From the NCBI GenBank assembly GCA_035771165.1, contig JAWNZC010000300.1, positions 248,001-312,000 on the forward strand: a DNA stretch of 64,000 nucleotides, in the 5' to 3' direction. The translations under genes and the position numbers were made by a program. Source of the DNA: Paragorgia papillata. Taxonomy: Eukaryota; Cnidaria; Anthozoa; Scleralcyonacea; Coralliidae. Positions 22,561-34,201 of this stretch are shown here, piece after piece. The stretch's first letter is position 1. Every line of letters begins with the position of its first letter. Under the pieces are notes generated by a model, which worked only from the letters and a program-made list of their open reading frames with translations, ran no database searches and had not been told where the DNA came from.

Positions 22561-23395
22561 TAGTGAAATGCTCTTTATTTTTGTAAATCTTACTTGATAG
22601 GTGTGAAAAATAATAAAAACAGTTACCTGATGTTTCTGTCGCGTAGTTTTTTAGTCGTAGTTACTTCTGTGCAAGTTTTTTCTCAGTTTTTTCGGCAGCA
22701 AACTGGGTACACCCGGGGAATTTTTGTACCTGCATTTTGTTTATCCACGCGTGGAATACACGGGAAAAACGCGGAAAAACGCGAAAAATTCTCGATTTAA
22801 ACAGACAAAAACAGCATTGATATCATGCCCGAACAACCATGTCAGAACAAGCATGTTCTAGCGTGTTACTTCATCACGCTAAAACAACGCTGTTATCATG
22901 CATGATACTTGCTGTTTCAACAACCTTGTTCAGGTCTGTTCCTTCGACAAGCCATGAACAGATTGCTCCAACATGCATGAACAAGCCTGTCAACAACTAT
23001 GTTCAAGCTGGCCAGCTCAACCATGTTCAAGCCTGTCGACATCAATCATGTTCAAGCCTGTCAACAAGCAAAAACGAGCTGTGCCTTTTTACGCGTATTC
23101 GAGTCCGTGTACCACGCGTGAAAGTCACGCACGATTCACGAAGCTGTCAAGAATGGCGGAGTTTCGCGAGATAAGAAAACGTTTCACCTGAACATTCAGA
23201 TGTTGACAAGAAGATTGTTAGGTTACAAGAAAATAAGGATTCAGGGAATACAAAGAAAGCAACAAACAATGCATCCAGAAGCCTTGAGACGACAACAGAA
23301 TGGAAACAGACAATGAAAAGCGGGCAAAAGTTAAGCTAAGCTAACTTTATTAACATTATTTAAGCTTTTTTTGGAAAGATTGTTTCGATATAATT

Positions 23396-23500
23396 TATAG
23401 ACCTTTCGCTCGGGGAATTCGATAAAATATTACCCCTCGGGATGATATATTATATACCTCGGGTAATATTTCATCGAATTCCCCTCGCTCCAGGTCTATA
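23396..23500. repeat. Hairpin repeat TATAGACCT
   Basis: TATAGACCTTTCGCTCGGGG is mirrored by CCCCTCGCTCCAGGTCTATA, arms about 45 bp. 23076-23395 shows nothing else. Confidence 0.65.
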
Positions 23501-23991
23501 AATGCTAAAAATTCCCCTAAAACCTCGGGCAGCGGTGGACACCCCGTCAGGGCGGTCCACAATGGAGTAGTAAGACGACTCCTTCCTCGCTCCGCTAGTC
23601 TGGGAGCCCGTCTTGGGCAAGCGTGAGCACTCCCTAAGCCTCCCGAGCCAGGGATACGGTGAAACCACGGGCAGAAGCGCGGTGGATGGCTGTCGGCGGA
23701 CGAGTTGTCTATGACCAACGGTGATACAGCATGATGCTAGGCAGATGATTGGCATGTCTTACAATGGCTAGTGTCCCCAAGTCCAGTTAGGTGACTACTG
23801 CGACTGAGGAAAGCAACGGGAAACCACCTCAGTTCGTATTTCCCTAGAACCCTAATTTGTATGATTGAACATTTAATAGATCGAGTGGTAACGACGTTAA
23901 CGGGACCTCTGCTAGGCAAGGTGTCGCGTCCGGCAGGAGAGGGAGTGGGGCCTCTTAGGTCGTCAACAAGAGAAATCCCTTCAATACATTA

Positions 23992-25045
23992 ATGAGAATT
24001 GGAACATGGAACGTTAGATCGATGACGAGACAGGAGAAGCTTGAGAATGTTAAGTATGTAATGAGCAGACTTAGATCAATATCCTCGGACTGACTGAAGT
24101 ACGATGGAGGGATAAGGGTGATTTTATTAGTGATAATGTGCGTGTTATTTACTCCGGAGGACAGCAGAGACAAAGAGGAGTCGCATTGCTCCTAGTCCAC
24201 CAGGCAGTAAAATGTGTTGTTAGAGTTGAGGCTTTCAGTGATCGACTACTGATGGTTAAATTAAGAGGCAACCCAGTTGATATCATGGTGATAGTTGTAT
24301 ATATGCCAAACTCCGACTATCTGGATGAAGAAATAGAAGAAATGTATGACAACATAGAGGACCTTATGAATATGGGAAAGGGTAACGACTATCTGGTGCT
24401 CCTAGGTGACTGGAACGCAGTGGTTGGTGAAGGGAGTGACAGCTCGGCGGTAGGTCATTTTGGGCTGGGCCAAAGAAATGAGAGGGGGGAATGCTTACAG
24501 ATTTCTGCAAACGAAAAGATCTGAGTATTGCCAATACTTGTTTTGAGCATAATGCAAGAAGGAGATATACGTGGAAATCTCCAAGGGATGTCAGACGTTT
24601 CCAGATTGACTACATGATAGTTAGAGAGAGATACCGAAATAGTGTGAAGAATGCTGCTCCATATCCAGGAGCCGACTGCGATTCGGATCATAATCTGGTT
24701 ATTATGAAGGCAAAGTTAAGACTGAAGAAAGTTGCTGGCAGCAAGAAGATCCAGAAATGGAACCGGGGAAAACTGAAAAGTGAATCCCGAGTTAAGTTTG
24801 CTGAAGATGTTGATAAGCACCTTGGGGAAGAGATTGAGGGTACAAATAACAACAATGTTGAGATGAGTTGGAATCGCTTGAAAAGTGCGATCTTGAAGAG
24901 TGGAGAGGACAATATTGGATATGAAGGGAGAAGAAAGGCCAAGAAGCCTTGGGTAACTGATCAGATGCTGGACAAAATGGAGGAGAGGAGGAAATGGAAG
25001 AACGTTAACACTGAGAACGGTAGAAAGATGTATATAGGAAGCTGA
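23992..25045 (+). pseudogene. LINE ORF, endonuclease part (frameshifted)
   Basis: Begins MRIGTWNVRSM. After a short frame break near 24095 it is open from 24138 (VIYSGGQQRQRGVALLL), with LLGDWNAVVG, and it shifts again near 24500 into LSIANTCF, RFQIDYMIV and SDHNLVIM, the expected order for an exonuclease-endonuclease-phosphatase fold. A Lys/Glu-rich linker follows to a stop near 25045. At least two frameshifts make it non-functional as it stands. Confidence 0.8.
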
Positions 25046-25048
25046 ACA

Positions 25049-26200
25049 ATGAGCTCCGTAGAGAAACCGATAGTCAGCTGGTGGAAGAGCCAATGTAGTG
25101 AATTGGAAGACTTAGAAGGACTGGGTAGATCGGACGTAATATACGCAAAGGTAAAGGAGCTTTGCCAGGATAAGCACGGTGATAAGAAACAGGATAGTGT
25201 GCTCAGCAAGGATGAAATCCTGCTGACAGAACAGGATGAAGTCAACAAAAGGTGGAAAGAGTATGTAGAAGAGTTGTATGCCAAAGACGAGAAACCAGAC
25301 AGTATTCCGATGGAGACCGAGGAGGAAGTAAGTTGAAACAGATTACCTTGGTCCCAATGTTTTAAGGGAGGAGATTATCAAGGCAATACACCAGCTAAGC
25401 GATAGGGAGTCGGAAGGTGTAGACGGAATACCGGCGGAAATGCTAAAGGCGCTGGGTCCAGAAGGAGTGAATGCATTTGTAAAACTTTGCAGAATGATGT
25501 ATACAACCGGAGTGTGGCCAGAGGACTGGATGAAGTCTGTCCTTATCCGAAAAGAAAAGAAACCGCACACCTTAATGTACGAGGAACACAGAACAATCAG
25601 TCTTATTGTGCACACCTCAAAAGTTGTTCTCCGTGTGTTAACCAACAGAATAGAACCCAAGGCACCAATTTGGATTTCGGAAAGGGGTTGGTACAAGGGA
25701 GGTCATTGCTGTCATGAGGTTACTTAGTGAAAGGTGTATTGTGCACGCACATGACATCTATGTGTGCTTTGTGGACTACGAGAAAGCCTTCGATCGTGTG
25801 GTGTGGGTAAAACTCTTAGAAGTACTGAGGAATATCGGAGTTGACTGGTGTGATCGGAAGCTGATTGCAGCCCTATATACAGTATGGGGCAAAGTGCAAC
25901 TGTTAGGATGAAGGATGGTGTGACGGATCCAGCAGTGATAGGACGAGGTACTAGGCAAGGATGCCCTCTATCACCATTACCATTCAATATTTATGCTGAA
26001 GCCATGGTGCGAGAGGCCTTATAAGAGGTAGACGAAGGCATTCGTGTGGGAGGTCATCTTATCAAGACGGTGTGATATGCAGACGACCAGGCTACGGTAG
26101 CAAGCTCTGTTAAGGGTTTGCAACACCAGATGAATAAAATGCAGGACGTTGTGGAGCATTACGGTATGAAAATAAACATAAAAATACGAAGGTGATGAAG
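25049..26200 (+). pseudogene. LINE ORF, reverse transcriptase part (frameshifted)
   Basis: RT blocks are visible in order but in shifting frames: DGIPAEMLKALGPEG (near 25422), an EHRTISLIVHTSK block near 25580, CFVDYEKAFDRV near 25770, RGTRQGCPLSPLPFNIYAE near 25945 and YADDQ near 26078 after an in-frame stop. Several stops and frameshifts. Same element as 23992-25045. Confidence 0.8.
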
Positions 26201-26405
26201 ATCAGTAAGGAACCCGGAGAGGAGTTTGCGATCTTTGTCGAAGGGAAACAATTATAAAAGAATTATAAAAGAATGTGTTCACCATCTAATGAGTAGCTCC
26301 CCGAAATTACAAATTATAGAAAAAAATGGGTTTACCACTTAATGTGGGTATATATCTCCCCGAAATTAAATATGTGTAAATATAGGAATATGGGGTCACC
26401 ACTTA

Positions 26406-27695
26406 GGCAGCCTTTACACGAGCCCGGGTTGAGAGCCAGCCTGCATGGGTCTGCTCGCCAATCCGGGTTATTCTTTTTTCGTGTTTACATGAACCCGCGG
26501 GTTCGCTGCTATTTTCCCCAACTCGGGTCAGTTTTTCTCAACCCGGGTTGGGAATGTTTTTTGTCCGAGCAGAGCTCTTGTGTCATGACATGTGGTCGAT
26601 TATTATTCACTAAACAACATGGGAAACAACACGACTAGTGATGTTGAAAAACGTCGTACGCAAATTTCGATTGTTTCAGTTGTCGTTGTCTTGTATTCTC
26701 GCCAATTCGTTCGCGTAAGCGAGAAAACAAGGCAATGACATCTGAATTGAAGTCGACATTTTTGTAGTCCTTCTCATGCCCCGTTCACTCTATCCGGATA
26801 GCTTTTGTGCCGGCACGAAACCCATACCGGATAGGTCTTCTGTACACCCACAAAACGCCTGCTCCGCCGCTGTGCCGCTCCGATCTCGAAAGAGATACAG
26901 TACATCTTTTATCAGATAGCTTTTTGTTCCATTCCAGCTCCAGTGTGAATAGCCTGCGTGCAGACGCTTGTATTTCCGGAATTAGTCACCGGAAATACAA
27001 GCGTCTGCACGCAGGCTACAGTCCGGTATGCGGCAAATGTTTGTAGCGCAAGCATCGTCTTGCGGTACCAAATTCTCGAATCACCACCACATCCAAGGGC
27101 ATTTTTTGTTTGCATGACTTAAAGTAATATTTTTGTCACCGAATCGACATACTTTCAAGGCAAAATAACTAAACGACTCTAGAGGACAGCCTGGAAATAT
27201 ACTTGCAGCTTTTGACAAATGTATGTTTCATCATGGCTGCCAAATGGTTTCGAAACGTATAATCAGACAGATAACAATGAAGAAAACAACATCTGATTAT
27301 CAATCTGAAAAGCTTAGATGTTTGGAATTAAGTATTATGCATTAAGTATCATGCACTGCCATGATTCATGAAAATTGAGAATTATTTTCTTTGCGAGCGC
27401 TCGGACTTGCCATTTTTACACAGGAGTCTGATTTGACAACTAACAAAATTTGCGCCAAAGACACGTTCGTAAGCGCCTGGGTACGAGATTGGAGACAAAT
27501 TATCATATTGCCGACACTTTACACGAGCCCGGTCAATACAACCCGTGTTTACATGAAGAAATTGACCAAGTTTTCACACCTTCGCACTTCTCCAACCTGG
27601 AAAGACAGGTTGACCCGGCTATCGTGTAAACGCTAACAGACGTTTATTCGTATAGACGGGTTGGCGAGCTAACCCGGGCTCGTGTAAAGGCCCCC
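26406..27695. mobile_element. 1290-bp PIF/Harbinger-like element, TTA TSD
   Basis: Ends GGCAGCCTTTACACGAGCCC and GGGCTCGTGTAAAGGCCCCC, flanked by TTA (26403-26405, 27696-27698). The ends hold multiple ACCCGGGTT-type subrepeats. It interrupts the segment duplicated from 10.1-11.7 kb. No transposase frame is recognised inside. Confidence 0.75.
26950..27018. repeat. Perfect 30-bp-arm hairpin
   Basis: TAGCCTGCGTGCAGACGCTT and its continuation are exactly mirrored around a 9-nt loop (AATTAGTCA). Probably a tiny MITE nested in the Harbinger-like element. Confidence 0.7.
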
Positions 27696-27699
27696 TTAA

Positions 27700-29240
27700 T
27701 GTGGGTCTCTTTCCAAATTTGAATTAAGTAAATAGAAGCCAAATGAAAGAAAATGACTTTCAAACGAAACTGAAAAGATTTTTCTGAAAGATATCTAAAA
27801 TCAAAGCAGGAATTCAAAGAATTTCAGCGTAAAATTATTTTAAGATATTATTTTAAGAATTATTTTAAGAGTAAAATAGATTTCTTGAGTAGAATATCAG
27901 TAATTCTATAGTACATGTACCATATCAAGTATATTCTATATACAAAACCTAGCACTATAAGTATACCATGTCTTATCCTTCACCTGGCTGCCTACGAAAA
28001 AACTGCTTACTACAGGCTATTATTTGTATAACAATAATAACAATACCTGTAAATAAATAGATATTTAAGATCAGCTATTTGTCTGTTGGTATGTTGGCAA
28101 TTTCATACTCTGGTTATTACATAAGCACCAGACGATTTTACTTGTCAACGGTTTAGGAAGTATAGAGATGTTTTAATCTTTATTTCGTTACGGGTTGAAT
28201 ACAATTATAGAATATATGTCCACGATTTCTATATTTCAGGTTCTGAGATTGGGGAAAGAAATCATCAATTGCCGATCGTTCTTTAAAGTGTCTATATGAA
28301 GTAAAAAATTGTTGGCGTTTTTGCTGTTTTAACGAATAAAGGACCATTGTAGGAGCATTCACTGAAAATGTTAAGAGAATCTGGTGTATATTTTTTGAGT
28401 TATGGACTCCTAAAGTTTGCCATGGCTATTGGTTAGTTCGTTTTGGGAGAAATTTTGACTTTTGGTAACAATGTCTTATGACGTACGCAAATGAACAACT
28501 ATGCATATAAGAACAATGGATTTTAGCATCAATGATTATTTGCGTACGTTGGAAGGCATTGTTATCAAGAAGCCCATGCAAATTTCTCCAAAAACAAACT
28601 AGCAATGGCAAACTTTAAGAGTTGATAACTCCGGAACTATACGCCAGATTCTCTTGAAATTTTCAGTGAATGCTCCTGTCATGCTCTTCTGTTAATTAAA
28701 ACAATAAAAATGTTAACGAATTTTTCACTTCATAGACACTTGAAATTCTCTGATTAACTTTATAACAAACAACATGCACGTACAATTTAAACTTTCGGCT
28801 TCTGGTTAGTATTTGTGTCTGTAAAGAAACATTCACAAATGCAGGACAGATATTTTTTAATTGCTGCTCACATTGGAATTACATCGCACTTCTTATACAC
28901 CTGAAGGTTGTAATGCATGGTTATTGGTTTCTTTCCAGTGCGCCTTCAGAAGTAGAGTTTTTTAAATATTAAATTAATCACCCTTTTATCCTTTTTTTAA
29001 AAAGTACTCTATAGGTACGAACGAGTCAAGGATGATTATGAAGAACTGAAAGCTAGTAAGTAAGAAATCAGTTAAGTAGCAATATTGTGCTAAAATGGGT
29101 TCCTATTCTGGGTTTATAGGGTGACGTAAGTGACCGAAAAATAAGAGGCGAATTCCCATTCACTACTGACCGTTTTCTTGAAAAATATTGTATTTAAGAA
29201 AATTTACAACTTAATTTGCCGTTACAATTTTTACAATATT
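27700..29240 (+). repeat. Duplicated segment, second copy
   Basis: Collinear with 10138-11700 (see that entry), with the MITE 28284-28742 inserted. Confidence 0.6.
28284..28742. mobile_element. Long inverted-repeat MITE AAAGTGTCTATATGAAG
   Basis: Left end TTAAAGTGTCTATATGAAGT; right end ACTTCATAGACACTT. Arms of about 200 bp align through AGGAGCATTCACTGAAAA and AAAGTTTGCCAT. Same terminal style as 31680-32170 and 33031-33488. Confidence 0.7.
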
Positions 29241-30827
29241 TTTTGGTTGGTTGCTACGTTAATACTTAAATTACGGAGTTCTCCTGTTCAACTTTCTGCT
29301 GCTCGCCCAAGTTTTTGTTGCAAGTGGGAAATAGGCGCAATTTTAGCACAGAACTTTGTCACTTTACTAAGACAGTTTTATCAGGTGTAAAATTCGACAT
29401 AAATTACAAATATTGAAATATATTACAAGCGACTTGATTTTTATGCATACTATAATCCAGCTACTGTAATTATAAAAAAAAACACATTATTACATTAATT
29501 ATTACTATGTTTAAAAAAGTCGTAACAGCGCAGATAATTCTTAGATTCCGACCAAATACTTATAATAGAGAGCTTAAGATTTACATGACTACAAGTACGA
29601 ACTATTATTGTTGACTGTTCTCAAGGGAATCGAGAACAATCAGCTCATTATTTGAAACAATACGAAAACGCTCGGAAACGTTACCGTGTGCATGCACACA
29701 TAGTCTATGACACGTAGTCTTTGACTACGAGATTCGTCATTATATGCGCCATCCTGTTTTACAGACTTGCTACAAATTTATAGGGTTAAGTGACCCAGAT
29801 AATGTTGGAATTTATTACAATACAATAAATTATTGGATTGTAATATTTTATTAAAATATTGAACTACGTTTCGACCCGTCTACCGCTCATCCTCATGTCA
29901 AAAAAGGAATAAAAATTACTGCATGAATGTATGTCTTAAATAGGTATAAATGGAAATGAATGTACGTGACAATGACAAAAGTCCCATAGGAACAATTATG
30001 AAATACTAAGTCAGCATTATAAAAATACTACATAGTAATAATTTACATAAAACTGCTAAAAATAATTGTCTAAATTAAAACCAGGCTCCAGTTTCTTCTT
30101 CCGATCTTATTCAATTTTGGTTTCAGTTGGTCTCTAACAGCAGGCGATCAAATTCCGCATCAACTCTTCCAATTAGCGAGAAATCTTTCCTTGTTAAAAT
30201 CGATGAGCGTTCTGGGCATGAAGTGAAGATAATGTATTCTTTGTGCTCAAATGTTCTTTTACTCGCGTTTCTAATCGTCGTGAAATCTACCCCACATACC
30301 GACAATCACAGTCAGTATACATGAACTTAAATAAATAAGCCACTGACACGGGACTACTCATAGATGACTTCATGCAGGCCATTCGTAGTTTAGTAAGTTT
30401 TTTCAAAACTTAAACTACAGAGTGACATGCCGTATCGGCTAGAAATAAACCAGTTTCATATCACCAACGTTTAGATAAACGTACATAGCTCGATTCAGTG
30501 TGAAACTATCCAACATCTTCAAAAACGGAAAGCAAGGAAAGCGAAGGAGTAAATCACGGAATCTTTAAGTAGCGCGCAATCGACGCAACACAAAGATTTA
30601 AAGTAGTTATCGTAGTATTATTCTTTTGATGAATATTATGCATAGATGTTTGTTTAATCCTCTTCTTGATTTTACAGCAAAACTGAGAGCTTTCGTTAGA
30701 TATTTAAAACTTTCGCTTTCACTTGGTCGCTTTACTTTGATTTGTTTATGTTTTTTGCCGAAGCGGACTCTAACCAGTGACGTCACAAAGCCAGTTCGAC
30801 CGCCCAGCGGAAACGGACGTCTTCTTA
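29241..30827. other. No supported gene; one repeat fragment
   Basis: Around 29860-30330 the minus strand reads CGVDFTTIRNASKRTFEHKE and further downstream HEDER, a stop and TGRNVVQYF, which looks like the tail of a decayed retroelement. Too short to classify. The rest is AT-rich without splice-consistent coding. Confidence 0.35.
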
Positions 30828-30948
30828 AGCCTGGTTTCCATAAGATCGTCTCGATCGCGTGAATCTTATCCAATCAGATTGGGGACTAGAGATATCTCTA
30901 GTCTGATTGAAGAGATTTGGGCAATCACGATTCTATGAAAACCAGGCT
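30828..30948. mobile_element. 121-bp MITE AGCCTGGTTTCC, TTA TSD
   Basis: Termini AGCCTGGTTTCCATAAGATC and ATTCTATGAAAACCAGGCT, with TTA at 30825-30827 and 30949-30951. Confidence 0.65.
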
Positions 30949-31214
30949 TTATTTAATATGTCATTTTGAGAGCACGAAAAAATTATGTTCGGTTCATTTT
31001 TGTCAAAACTAAATTAGCACACGATGATCAACGCGTTAAAAACTTTAATAATCTCAAATAAAAAGGGAACTGAATATTTCTTGAGTATTAATAACAAGAT
31101 TATTCATTGAAACTTTAGATTCTCCCTATCTTTCTCCTCTTTGGCGTCATTCCTTTTCTCTTCCTTCCATTCCTCCTCCTTCCTTTCCACCCCCTCTTCC
31201 AACACTACCACCAG

Positions 31215-31273
31215 CAAAAGATAGTTGTTATAGTGGCTCTGTAATCACGGATACAAAACAAGAAATTGAAGGG
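31215..31273 (+). CDS. Candidate exon upstream of the ZU5 exons
   Basis: Follows a long pyrimidine tract and CACCAG (an alternative acceptor is 31219-31220). Reads KDSCYSGSVITDTKQEIEG and ends at GAAGGG|GTAAGA, phase 0. It needs one upstream base (phase 1), which matches the donor of the triplicated exon, and its phase 0 exit matches 32549. The frame stays open beyond the donor, so an alternative longer exon is possible. No domain recognised. Confidence 0.45.
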
Positions 31274-31499
31274 GTAAGAACGTTAAATCAATATGACAGT
31301 GAAGAATGGTTTGAATTTAGCAATATTGATAGGTGTAATGTAGGAAGTGGTTGCCCTGCTGATCTCAATATATTTGGGTTGCTCATTCTGGTATACTCAG
31401 CGGTAAACATTTTGAAGCCACTGGCAGTTATATTGGTATTCTAGGTGTAATTCTTAATTGATAAGCTAACTTTTTCTCGAATTATGACATTTGTATCTA

Positions 31500-32344
31500 T
31501 AGTCGAGGAAGAGAAGCGAGAAAACGTCGACCACGTAGCACCCCCACTACACAATATTTTTGACTCCAGATTATAATAGGCTGATACCCATAGAACATTG
31601 CTAGGTCAGTCGTACTCGCAAATTGTGGGGCCAGTGGCCTGCTACATAGAGGGGGGGGGGGTGGTCCTTACATTGACAGACTTAAAGTGCACATGAAACG
31701 AAAATTAAGTTTGTCTTATTTGAAAGAACACTGAAAATGATAGAGTAACATCTTTTGCAGTTTTTCGTTTCCTTGCTTCGTTGTTGAGATATTTCAGTTT
31801 GTTTGAAATGTAAATTAAACAACTTGACGTCACATGTGCATAATGAGTTATCAGAGAAGGTTATATATCTTTGCTATTATCAAACGAAACTTAATTCGAA
31901 GGAAGTATGTGCGTGTGTTTCTCTCACAACGCCAAACATGTAGAATTTTCAAGTGATTATGTTTGATAATAGCAAAGATATATAACCTTCTCTGATAACT
32001 CATTATGCACATGTGACGTCAAGTTGTTTAATTTACATTTCAAACAAACTGAAATATCTCAACAACGAAGCAAGGAAACGAAAAACTGCAAAAGATGTTA
32101 CTCTGTCATTTTAAGTGTTCTTTCAAATAAGACAAACTTAATTTTCGTTCCATGTGCACTTTAAGTCTGTCAATGTAAGGACCACCCATCCCCTCTATGT
32201 AGCAGGCCACTGACCCCACAATTTGTGAGTATGACTGACCTAGCAATGTTCTATGGGTATCAGCCTGTTATAATCTGGAGTCAAAACTATTGTGTAGTGG
32301 GGGTGCTACCTGGTCGACGTTTTCTCGCTTCTCTTCCTCGACTA
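31500..32344. mobile_element. 845-bp near-perfect palindromic element, CTA flanks
   Basis: Ends TAGTCGAGGAAGAGAAGCGA and TCGCTTCTCTTCCTCGACTA. Almost all of each 400-bp arm is complementary to the other, with only scattered mismatches. CTA flanks both sides (31497-31499, 32345-32347). The inner part (31680-32170, ends CTTAAAGTGCACATGAAACG) is a member of the TTAAAGTGC family, so this may be a composite. It lies in an intron of the ZU5-protease gene and would fold into a very long RNA hairpin. Confidence 0.8.
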
Positions 32345-32548
32345 CTACGTTCATTACTATTTTTTAAGATGTATATTTTTAATACAATCAGCATAGTTTT
32401 TTAAATATTTAATTATGCACGATGTCGAAGAACCATAAGAAGCTTTAACCGGCGAAACGTCTGGAATACCTTAGTTGTATTTCTTAACTTTTTCTCTTTA
32501 TTTGTATACCAGGAATGGCAATTCAAAGCTTTTTGTTTATCTATATAG

Positions 32549-32640
32549 GAAAGTAAACCCGAATCAATCCTTCTCGAAGGATCAAGTGGTTCATGCAGTG
32601 ATGACATTGTGGCCGAAATGGAACGGGAGGCCGCGGCGAG
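32549..32640 (+). CDS. ZU5-protease gene, exon preceding the first ZU5
   Basis: Acceptor CTATATAG|GA; reads ESKPESILLEGSSGSCSDDI, then VAEMEREAAA, and ends with the two bases AG. With the first base of the exon at 33509 they complete an Arg codon. The donor (GAG|GTTTGA) is weak. Low-complexity acidic/Ser linker. The phase match to the confident ZU5 exon is the main support. Confidence 0.6.
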
Positions 32641-32739
32641 GTTTGATACATTCGATACATTTAGTAACTCTTTTAATATTCAATTTTTGTACACTGACAT
32701 ATTTTGTTGTGATTGGGAAAATTGTACCATCTGACACTG

Positions 32740-32813
32740 TTATGTTATGTTATGTTATGTTATGTTATGTTATGTTATGTTATGTTATGTTATGTTATGT
32801 TATGTTATGTTAT
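32740..32813 (+). repeat. (TTATG)n microsatellite
   Basis: About 15 uninterrupted pentanucleotide copies, in the intron about 100 bp after the exon at 32549. Confidence 0.95.
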
Positions 32814-33030
32814 GGCAACGCTCAGCCATCCTTTATTAGCCGTGCATTAATTTCTTTAAAGCATGGATAATTAATGGTTGTCATGGTTGTCGAATTATAA
32901 CGATAATGGGGAAGTTAAAATACATGATTTATAAGGATATATGTGTGTTTAAAACACTTTTTTTGTAGGCTTGAAGTTAATTCTTGCTAGATTTATTTAT
33001 TTGAAATCATTGTGTTGTCTCATCGATAAA

Positions 33031-33488
33031 TTGAAGTGTCTATGAAGCAAAAATTAAGTCTGTCTTAATTGATAGAACACTTAAAATGACAAAGTGACAT
33101 ATTTTGCAGCTTTTTGTTTCTTGCTTCATTTTTGAGATATTTCAGTTTGTTTAATATGGAAATTAAACATCTTGACATCGCACATGCATAATGAGTTATC
33201 AGAGAGAATTATATATCTTTGCTATTGTCAATTATACTCACTTGAAAATCTACATGTTTGGCGTTGTGGGAGAAATTCCTTCGAATTCGTTTGACTTGAT
33301 AATAGCAACGATATATAACCTCCGATGCGATAACTCATCATGCACATGTGATGTCAAGATGTTTAATTTGGATATCAAACAAACTGAGATATCTAAAAAA
33401 CGAAAAACTGCAAAAGATTATATTTTGCATTTATTTTCTTATTTTGCATGATAAGACAGACTTAATTTTTGCTCTATAGGCACTTTAA
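33031..33488. mobile_element. Long inverted-repeat MITE abutting a splice acceptor
   Basis: Ends TTGAAGTGTCTATGAAGCAA and TTTGCTCTATAGGCACTTTAA. Diverged relative of 31680-32170, with shared internal ATAATGAGTTATCAGAGA and CAAACTGAGATATCT words. Its right end lies 20 bp before the first ZU5 exon. Confidence 0.7.
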
Positions 33489-33508
33489 TCATAATTTCTT
33501 GTTTTTAG

Positions 33509-33843
33509 GATCACGATCGATAAACAAGGAGGATGTGTTGCTTTTTCAACTGCTAGTGCCTTCCTCCAGTTTCCTCCTGATTCCGTTTCAGAGCCAGTCA
33601 CCTTAACATGTAGCCGCGTGAGGTACAAAGACTGCGATGTAAAGGCGAAAAGGGGGGATGCATTCTGTAGCAGGATTTTTATGATTGAACCGGAAGGAAT
33701 AGCCTTTGAAAAACCAGTCACAGTTCTTCTCGCTCACTCGGCGGCTGAAGACGGAGCTGATGCGGACTATTATGACCTAGTCGTACAAAGGTTGAACGTA
33801 GAATGCGAAGACTTAAAGACCGAAAGGATAAGTAAATATGAAG
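33509..33843 (+). CDS. ZU5-protease gene, first ZU5 exon
   Basis: Acceptor TTGTTTTTAG|G, donor GAAG|GTATTG, phase 2 in and 1 out. Reads ITIDKQGGCVAFSTASAFLQ, FPPDSVSEPVTLTCSRV, SRIFMIEPEGIAFEKPVTVLL and so on. The glycine-start, hydrophobic strand, FPPDSVSEP and IEPEGIAFEKPV pattern is that of a ZU5 beta-sandwich (ankyrin, UNC5, PIDD). 111 complete codons. I see no HFS or SFS self-cleavage triplet of the kind used by PIDD and FIIND proteins here. Family inference is by motif only. Confidence 0.8.
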
Positions 33844-34201
33844 GTATTGTTCTAGATTAACTTCTTATACTAAGGCCTAAGTCAAACGTCGCCCTTATCA
33901 CGTGCCAAATCGAATGCAAATTAGCATAAACAAAGGATTTTGCTCATTGTCATTAGATTGCGCACATGAAAATTCGACGTTTGACTAAGGTTTAAGTCCC
34001 TTATATTTTGATCTGGTTAATAGTAATATTCTAGTTAAAGATTTTGTTTCAGCGTAATTTTTTTAACACTGGTTTTGAAGTGCCCAAGTTGCCTTTTTGA
34101 CATTACAAAATGTGAAAATACTGTGGCGGAGCATATAGGGTAAATGACGTATGCCGGCCCGTTAGATCATTAATATCCTAAGAACTCATCGTTGTTATGC
34201 A

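Larger units (their letters stand above)
19240..23075 (+). mobile_element. Candidate large DNA transposon with clustered subterminal repeats
   Basis: Both ends (about 19285-19590 and 22800-23060) are packed with short variants of GAACAAGCATGTTC-, CATGCATGAACAA- and ACAGGCTTGAACATGAT-type words. The right cluster read in reverse complement resembles the left (ACAGGCTAGAACATGATTGG against ACAGGCTTGAACATGATTG). The interior contains candidate exons at 19766 and 22471 with splice signals. The exact termini and TSD were not found, and I cannot assign a superfamily. Confidence 0.45.
23520..26250 (+). mobile_element. Decayed RTE-like non-LTR retrotransposon
   Basis: A GC-richer 470-bp leader (23520-23990) precedes a frameshifted ORF with an apurinic endonuclease followed by reverse transcriptase. 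The endonuclease resembles the 'craniofacial development protein 2'-type sequences often annotated from RTE-clade LINEs. The 3' end is not clear because the sequence merges into the 26250-29240 duplicated segment. Confidence 0.8.
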
